In this document: in pieces, positions 58,176-64,000 of the stretch
How the letters are laid out: each line of letters begins with the position of its first letter
Position numbering within the stretch: position 1 is the first letter of the stretch
DNA from: DATKFM01 sp963810485
GTDB lineage: Bacteria > Pseudomonadota > Alphaproteobacteria > Dongiales > Dongiaceae
NCBI GenBank assembly: GCA_963810485.1
Contig: CAWENQ010000004.1
Span: 62,001-126,000, forward strand
Reading direction: 5' to 3'
DNA length: 64,000 nucleotides
Translations under genes and position numbers: made by a program
The notes under the pieces: generated by a model
What the model saw: only the letters and a program-made list of their open reading frames with translations
Databases searched by the model: none
What the model was told of the DNA's origin: nothing

Positions 58176-58236
58176 CTGATTGCACACAGCGCGCATAACA
58201 GATTAGATGCCGATGTGGCCCGGTGTCCTGGAACAA

Positions 58237-59025
58237 ATGATGACAACAATCTACGACAGCATTGCACAGCTCCTGATGCGCGAGCATGCCGAAGGCGTGC
58301 AGTATCATCTCCTGCCGCCGGAAACCGGCGTCACGAACCTGGACGCCGCCTACGCCGTCCAGCGCCGCTTTGTCGACCTGATGATCCCCAGTGCCGGCAA
58401 GCCCGCGGGCTATAAGATCGGCCTCACCTCCGCGCGCATGCAGAAGATGTGCAACATCGACCGGCCGCTGGCGGGCGTGGTGCTGGCCAGCCGCGTCATG
58501 CAGAGCGGCGTGGTGCTGAACACCGGCAACTATGGGCGCATGGGCCTGGAGTTCGAAGTCGGCGTCCGCATCGGCCGCGACCTGCCGCCGCGGGCGACGC
58601 CGTTCACCATCGACGAGGTCGCACTGGCAGTCGACGGCGTCTGCGCCGGCGTCGAAGTGGTCGACGATCGCAACGCCGACTACAAGGTCCTGGAAGCGCT
58701 GTCGCTGATCGCTGACAACGCCTGGAACGCGGGCATCGTGCTCGGCGATTTCACCAAATCCTGGGGCGATCTCGAGAGCGCCTGCGGTGTGATGAGACTC
58801 AATGGCGAGGAAGCCGACCGCGGCTTCGGGCGCGACGTGCTCGGCCATCCCTTCATTCCCCTGACCTGGCTGGCCAACCACCTCGCCGCATCCGGCAGCG
58901 GTCTCAAAACCGGCGACATCGTGATGACCGGCAGCCTGATCCCGACGCGCTTTCCGAAAGAACCGGGAAAGTTCCGGTTCGATCTCTCCGGCGTGGGCTC
59001 GGTCGAGTTGTCGGTGACGGTGTAG
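58237..59025 (+). CDS. 2-oxo-hept-3-ene-1,7-dioate / 2-keto-4-pentenoate hydratase family protein
   Basis: 262 residues (ATG 58237, or 58240; the frame opens earlier at 58207). AGYKIGLTSARMQKMCNID, RMGLEFEVGVRIGRDL, VCAGVEVVDDRNADYK and SGLKTGDIVMTGSLIPTR are the HpaH/MhpD hydratase signature, with the usual metal-binding Glu residues. It hydrates a 2-oxo-3-enoate formed by meta-cleavage pathways. Its pathway partners are not in the immediate neighbourhood. Confidence 0.88.
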   Translation: MMTTIYDSIAQLLMREHAEGVQYHLLPPETGVTNLDAAYAVQRRFVDLMIPSAGKPAGYKIGLTSARMQKMCNIDRPLAGVVLASRVMQSGVVLNTGNYGRMGLEFEVGVRIGRDLPPRATPFTIDEVALAVDGVCAGVEVVDDRNADYKVLEALSLIADNAWNAGIVLGDFTKSWGDLESACGVMRLNGEEADRGFGRDVLGHPFIPLTWLANHLAASGSGLKTGDIVMTGSLIPTRFPKEPGKFRFDLSGVGSVELSVTV

Positions 59026-59065
59026 CGGAGCTCAACGCGGCACGGTTCAGGCGGCTCCGCCTGCA

Positions 59066-59671
59066 CTACCCCACCTCCACCACCAGCTCCGTCGGCCCGC
59101 CGGGCGCGTTGATGGTCCAGCCGGGGATCGGCAGGTCGAACGGGCAGGACGACACCACGCAGATCAGGTCCATCCGCGCCCGGAGTTCCACATAGGCGCC
59201 CGGCGGCACGCTGTTGGGGGGCGACAGCAGTTTCCCGTCGGCCTCGACCACCGTGTTGGTGAAGAAGTTCACCGGCTGCGGCACCACATCGATCGGATGT
59301 CCGAGGCGTGCCATGGCGCTGCGGAGATTCTCCGAGCAGCTCGCATGGGGGCCGGCAAAGCCGAACTGCTCATAGCGCGCCTGGTCGCAAGCGGCGATCA
59401 TCATGTCATGCATGCCGCCGGTGCCGTCCTCGACCAAATCCAGCATCGGCCGCCGGAAGCGCGACAGGAACGTATCGCCCGTCCGCGGCTTGATCGAACG
59501 CGTCGTCACCCACGTATGCATCGGCGACAGCCACTCCCGCACATTCTCGGCAGCATAGGCGAAGAAATCCGCCGCCTGCGCGCCCTTCGGCGTGATGAGC
59601 CGCAGCCGCTGCCCCTCGCGCACTGAGATTGCCAGCCCGCTCCGTGCGGGAACTGTTTCGCTCTTCACCAT
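59066..59671 (-). CDS. DUF1989 urea-carboxylase-associated-type protein
   Basis: 201 residues. GQRLRLITPKGAQAADFFA, SRFRRPMLDLVEDGTGGMHD, AACDQARYEQFGFAGPHASC and PPGAYVELRARMDLICVVSSCP match DUF1989, a family found near urea carboxylase and amidolyase genes and in nitrogen metabolism. It is convergent with the hydratase gene and lies just downstream of putA (25 bp), so it may be cotranscribed with it. Confidence 0.88.
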   Translation of the reverse strand: MVKSETVPARSGLAISVREGQRLRLITPKGAQAADFFAYAAENVREWLSPMHTWVTTRSIKPRTGDTFLSRFRRPMLDLVEDGTGGMHDMMIAACDQARYEQFGFAGPHASCSENLRSAMARLGHPIDVVPQPVNFFTNTVVEADGKLLSPPNSVPPGAYVELRARMDLICVVSSCPFDLPIPGWTINAPGGPTELVVEVG

Positions 59672-59696
59672 TCTTCCCCCTTCAATCAGACGCCGC

Positions 59697-62600
59697 CTAG
59701 CCCGCCCCCTCCTCCAGCGACAGCAGCGATGCGTTGCCGCCTGCCGCCGTGGTGTCGATCGTCAGCGTGCGCTCGGTGGCGAAGCGGTGGAGATAGCGCG
59801 GGCCGCCGGCTTTCGGCCCGGTGCCGGAGAGGCCTTCGCCGCCGAAGGGCTGCACGCCCACCACGGCGCCGATCATGTTGCGATTGACGTAGGCGTTGCC
59901 CACCCGCAGGCGCTCATGGATGTAGCGCACGCGGGAGTCGATGCGGCTGTGGATGCCGAGCGTCAGCCCGTAGCCGGTGGCATTGATGGCGTCGAGCACC
60001 GCGTCCAGACGCTCGCCGTCATAGCGGATGACGTGGAGGATGGGGCCGAACACTTCCTTCTCCAGCCGCGAGAGCTTATCGATCCGATAAGCTCGCGGCG
60101 CCACATAGCTGCCATGAGCACATTCCGCCGGCAGTTTCAGCTCGTGGATCAATTCGCCCTCTTTCGCCATGCGCGCGGCGTGGGCTTCCAGCGCCGCCTT
60201 CGCCTCCGCGTCGATTACCGGTCCCACATCGGTGGAGAGCAGGCCGGGATCACCGATCCGCAGTTCCGCCATGGCGCCTGCCAGCATCTCCTCGATCTTC
60301 GGCGCCACGTCATCCTGCAGGAACAGCACCCGCAGCGCCGAGCAGCGCTGCCCGGCGCTCTGGAAGCTGGAGATCAGCACATCGCGCACCACCTGCTCGG
60401 GCAGCGCGGAGGAATCGACGATCATCGCATTCTGGCCGCCGGTCTCCGCGATCAGCGGCACGATGGGGCCGGTGCGGGCGGCGAGCACCTTGTTGATGCC
60501 GCGCGCCGTGTCAGTTGAGCCGGTAAAGGCAACGCCGGCGATATCGGGATGTGCGACCAGCGGCGCCCCCACATTCGGTCCGTCGCCTGGGAGCAGGTGC
60601 AGAGCGTCGGCCGGCACGCCCGCCTGATGCAGCAGCTTCACCGCCGCTGCGGCGATCAGCGGAGTCTGCTCCGCCGGTTTGGCGATCACCGCATTGCCCG
60701 CGGCCAGTGCCGCCGTCACCTGGCCCATGAAGATTGCCAATGGAAAATTCCAGGGCGAGATGCAGGCGAACACGCCGCGCCCTTCCAGCGCGATCTGATT
60801 GCGCTCGCCGGTCGGCCCCGGCAGTGGCAGGGGCGCGGCGAAATCCGCCCGCGCCCGCTCGGCGTAGTAGCGGCAGAAATCCACGGCTTCGCGCAGTTCG
60901 GCCAGCGCATCGGGTATGGTCTTGCCCGCCTCGCGCACGCAGAGCGCCATCAGCCGGCCGCGATCCCGCTCCATCAGGCCGGCGGCGCGGTCCAGGCAAG
61001 CGGCACGCTCGGTCGCCGGCGTGCCGTCCCAGGCCGGCGCAGTGCGCAGCGCCCGCTGCATGGCCGCGTTCACATCATCCTTGTTGGCCTCGGTCACCTG
61101 GCCAACAACGCGGCGGCGGTCGGCGGGATCGGTGACCGGACGGCTGGCGCCGCTCCGCGCGACGCCGCCCAGCAGCGGCGCGGCACTCCAGGTCTCCGCC
61201 GCCGCGCGCTCCATCTCCTGGCGCAAGGACTCCAGCTCATTCAGGTCCGTCAGGTCGATGCCGCGGGAATTGCGCCGCGCCTCGCCGAACAGCTTGGCCG
61301 GCAGGGGAATGCGCGGATGGGGCTTGATCATATGCTTGCGCAGCCGCGCCACCGGATCGGCGATCAGCGCGTCGATCGGCGCCGCCTCATCGACGATGCG
61401 ATTGACGAATGACGTGTTGGCGCCGTTCTCCAGCAGCCGCCGCACCAGATAGGCCAGCAGATCCTCATGGCTGCCCACGGGCGCGTAGATCCGCGCAGGG
61501 ATGTTCAGCTTGTCGGCGCCGACCACCTCGTCATAGAGCGCGTCGCCCATGCCATGCAGCCGCTGGAACTCGAAATCCCTGACATTGCCCGCCATCTCCA
61601 CGATCGCCGAGAGCGTGTGGGCATTGTGGGTGGCGAACATCGGGAAGATCGCTTCGCCATCGGCCAGCAGCTTGCGGGCGCAGGCTAGGTACGACACATC
61701 GGTCGAGGTCTTGCGCGTGAACACCGGATAGCCCTGCAGGCCGCGCTCCTGGCTCCATTTGATCTCGCTGTCCCAATAGGCGCCCTTGACCAGCCGCACC
61801 ATCAGCCGCCGCTGGTGCCGTTGTGCCATTGCCTTCAGCCAGTCGATCAGCGGCAGGCAGCGTTTCTGATAGGCCTGGATCGCCAGTCCCAACCCCTTCC
61901 AGCCTTTCAGACGACCCATCGCCGCTGACCGCCTCGATCACGTCGAGCGAGATATCGAGCCGCTCCGCCTCTTCCGCATCGATGGTGAAGCTGATGTCGG
62001 CCGCCTTCGCCGCCTGCGCCAGCTTCACCACCCGCGGCACCAGCTCGCGCATCACGCGATCGGCTTGCGCGAATTCATAGCGCGGATGCAGTGCCGACAG
62101 CTTCACCGAAATGCCCGGCCCGGCGAACGGCCCACGCCCCGCCGCCGCCTTGCCGATGGCGCCGATGGCGGCGTGGTAGGCGCGGTCATAGCGTTCGGCA
62201 TCGCGCATGGTGCGCGCCGCCTCGCCCAGCATGTCGTAGGAGTAGCGGTAGCCGCGCTTCTCCATCGCCTCGGCCCGCTCCAGCGCCTCGCCGATGTCGC
62301 GGCCCATGACGAACTGGCGGCCGAGGATGCGCATCGCCTGGGTCACGGCCTGGCGGATGACGGGCTCGCCGCTGCGCACCACCAGCCGCTTCAGCATGCC
62401 GCCGAGATCCCGCGCCTCCGGCGCTTCGAAGCGCATGATGCGCCCGGTCAGCATCAGCGCCCAGGTGGAGGCGTTGACCAGCAGCGACTCGCTGGTTCCC
62501 AGATGCTTCTCCCAATCGGCATCGGCCAGCTTGTCCTTGATCAGCTCATCGGCAGTTTCGGCGTCGGGAATGCGCAGCAGCGCCTCCGCCAGGCACATCA

Positions 62601-62904
62601 GCACCACGCCTTCGCGGCTGGAGAGCTGGTATTCATGCATGAAGGCGTCGATGCCGCCCTGGCCGACTCGCTGCTCCCGCACCTTCTGAACCAGTTCGCG
62701 GGCGCGCCGGGCGATACGGTCCAGCAGTTCGGCAGGCATTTCCGCCTCGCGCAGGAGCTGCTCGACGACGGCGGACTCGTCGTCGCGGTACATGTCGCGC
62801 AGCCGCTGACGCAACGGGTCGGCGGCGGCGGGCGGCTCAGGCAGGATCATGGGCGGCATGGGCACTGCGATCGGATGATGGCGTTCCGCCGCCACCTCTA
62901 CCAT
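59697..62904 (-). pseudogene. putA: bifunctional proline dehydrogenase / P5C dehydrogenase PutA, single frameshift
   Basis: Oxidises proline to glutamate in two steps. N-terminal proline-dehydrogenase part: RGYRYSYDMLGEAARTM and FTIDAEEAERLDISLDVIEA, then the frame breaks. One base removed near 61,910 continues as GWKGLGLAIQAYQKR, MVRLVKGAYWDSEIKW and AIFPMFATHNAHT, followed by the P5C dehydrogenase ACISPWNFPLAIF, IAETGGQNAMIVDS and catalytic SAGQRCSAL. Reconstructed length is about 1,070 residues. There is no N-terminal ribbon-helix-helix DNA-binding domain. If the shift is real, the P5C dehydrogenase half is lost. Confidence 0.9.
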
Positions 62905-62946
62905 TCCCTCGCCTGCCGTCCAACGGCGCCGGGGTCCGCGGCAAAT

Positions 62947-64000
62947 CTATGCTGCCGAAAACCGGTGGATTGTCATGCTGGCGAATGTCTCGCGGGGACG
63001 GAGAACTGTGGACGGAAAATACGGCTTGTTTGGAGAATCCGGGAAATGCTGGGTCTCCAAGCACAGGCCGCTATGCTTGCGGTAGGTGCCGCCCGATCCC
63101 GGCGGCGTGCCGTCAAGGAAATTGCCGGCATAGAACTGGATGCCCGGCTGGTTGGTTTGCACCTCCATAATCCTTCCGCTGGCTGGATCCTCCAGCCGCG
63201 CGGCCGGCACCGGCATCTTGCCGCCGCCGCCTTTCACCACCCAATTGTGATCGTAGCCTTTGCCATTCAGCAGCTGCGGGTGGAGTTCGCCGATGCGGTC
63301 GCCGATCCGGGTGGCGGTGCGGAAATCGAACGGCGTGCCGCCGACCCCGGCAATGTCGCCCCGGGGGATCGAGGCCGCGTCCACGGGCGTGTACTGGTCG
63401 GCATTGAGCATCAGGCGATGATCCAGGATGTTGCCGGCGCCATTGCCCGCGAGATTGAAATAGGCGTGATTGGTCAGGTTCACCACCGTCGGCTTGTCAG
63501 TGGTCGCCCGATAGTCGATGCGCCATTCATTGCCGAAGCGCACGGTATAAACCACGGTGACGGTGAGGTTGCCGGGGAAGCCCTCAGTGCCGTCGGGGCT
63601 GCGATGGGTCAGCTCCAGTCCGGCGCCGTCGGCGATCTCGATCTCCCGCGCCCGCCACACCTGCTTGTCGAGGGCGTAGGGCCCGCCATGGAGGGTGTTG
63701 GCGCCGTTGTTCGCCGGCAGCCGGTACAAGACGCCGTCCAGGGTGAATTGCGCGCCGCCGATGCGGTTGGCGTAGCGGCCGGTGATGCAGCCGAAATAGG
63801 GGCTGCGGGCGCGGTAATCCTCCAGCCGGTCGAAGCCGAGCGTCACGTTGCCCATCTTGCCGGTGCGGTCCGGCACCTCGATTCGCGTGACGATGCCGCC
63901 ATAGGCGATGACGCCCAGGCGCAACGTCTCGCCGCTAATGAGCAGGTACTCGTCGATCGGCATCCCGTTCGGCATGGTGCCGAATGGCTTTTTTTCGATG
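62947..64000 (-). CDS. aldose 1-epimerase, 5' end beyond window
   Basis: Galactose mutarotase family. RYANRIGGAQFTLDG, GANTLHGGPYALDKQVW, catalytic His in LTNHAYFNLAG and catalytic Glu in LCLETQHFPDSPNKP. An ATG at 63975 exists, but the frame continues upstream as EKKPFGTMPNGMPIDE, matching the usual family start, so the true start is probably just past the window end. It is upstream of putA on the same strand, 42 bp apart. Confidence 0.92.
   Translation of the reverse strand, partial: IEKKPFGTMPNGMPIDEYLLISGETLRLGVIAYGGIVTRIEVPDRTGKMGNVTLGFDRLEDYRARSPYFGCITGRYANRIGGAQFTLDGVLYRLPANNGANTLHGGPYALDKQVWRAREIEIADGAGLELTHRSPDGTEGFPGNLTVTVVYTVRFGNEWRIDYRATTDKPTVVNLTNHAYFNLAGNGAGNILDHRLMLNADQYTPVDAASIPRGDIAGVGGTPFDFRTATRIGDRIGELHPQLLNGKGYDHNWVVKGGGGKMPVPAARLEDPASGRIMEVQTNQPGIQFYAGNFLDGTPPGSGGTYRKHSGLCLETQHFPDSPNKPYFPSTVLRPRETFASMTIHRFSAA

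Noticed and set aside
35239..59025. A single 4-hydroxyphenylacetate pathway using the HpaB-like enzyme and the HpaH-like hydratase
   Set aside because: They are more than 20 kb apart in different neighbourhoods and the other pathway genes are missing.

Overview
High-GC chromosomal DNA from an alphaproteobacterium. The products fit this class (ClpS next to ClpA, a DUF1488 protein, GcvA-type LysR regulators, a D-Ala-D-Ala carboxypeptidase with a SPOR domain). So do two regulatory signatures: a perfect TTAA-N7-TTAA CtrA box, and two GTTC-N7-GTTC LexA boxes. A Rhodospirillales-like member is my guess, not shown. I saw no rRNA, tRNA, phage, insertion sequence or CRISPR array.

Layout. 1-8.9 kb holds housekeeping genes: HerA-like ATPase (cut by the window edge), RidA, a DUF482 acyltransferase, clpS-clpA, two lipoproteins and dacA. 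8.9-14.6 kb is a minus-strand operon with a molybdopterin oxidoreductase, galU, ugd and a phosphomannomutase/phosphoglucomutase, which supplies nucleotide sugars. 14.8-18.9 kb is a TPR-LuxR regulator followed by cupin, alpha/beta-hydrolase and methyltransferase genes; the regulator and the cupin operon share a 13-bp upstream motif. 19.2-27.6 kb looks like C1 metabolism: a XoxG-like cytochrome c, then a serine-cycle operon (small ORF, sgaA, mtkA, mtkB, ppc) with a divergent LysR gene. 27.7-30.7 kb carries a DMT transporter and an FAD oxidoreductase. 31-39.3 kb holds a phospholipase D, an uncharacterised HpaB-like/RidA/PhyH/DUF1028 cluster with its own LysR, and an amidase. 39.5-51 kb holds catabolic genes: GlpA-like and GlpB-like oxidoreductases with an FGGY kinase, a TRAP transporter, a glutamine-synthetase-like ligase, an SDR and an aldehyde dehydrogenase. 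51.2-54.7 kb is a SARP/TolB/TPR regulator with a duplicated module. 54.8-64 kb holds a secreted protein, an SOS-controlled unknown gene, Fe-alcohol dehydrogenase, a hydratase, DUF1989, putA and galM.

Most notable. (1) Two genes of unknown function (49,291-49,497 and 55,849-56,715) have the same promoter design, a LexA box directly abutting TTGACA, so they look like undescribed SOS genes. (2) The serine-cycle operon has a PEP carboxylase that lacks two of the residues used for aspartate feedback inhibition in E. coli. (3) Eight apparent single-base frameshifts occur in otherwise well-conserved genes. Seven are extra bases and four of them fall within 1.9 kb of the serine-cycle operon. They are either residual sequencing errors or the start of gene decay, and this decides whether the strain can run the cycle.

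All calls come from reading the sequence and protein motifs. No database search was run.
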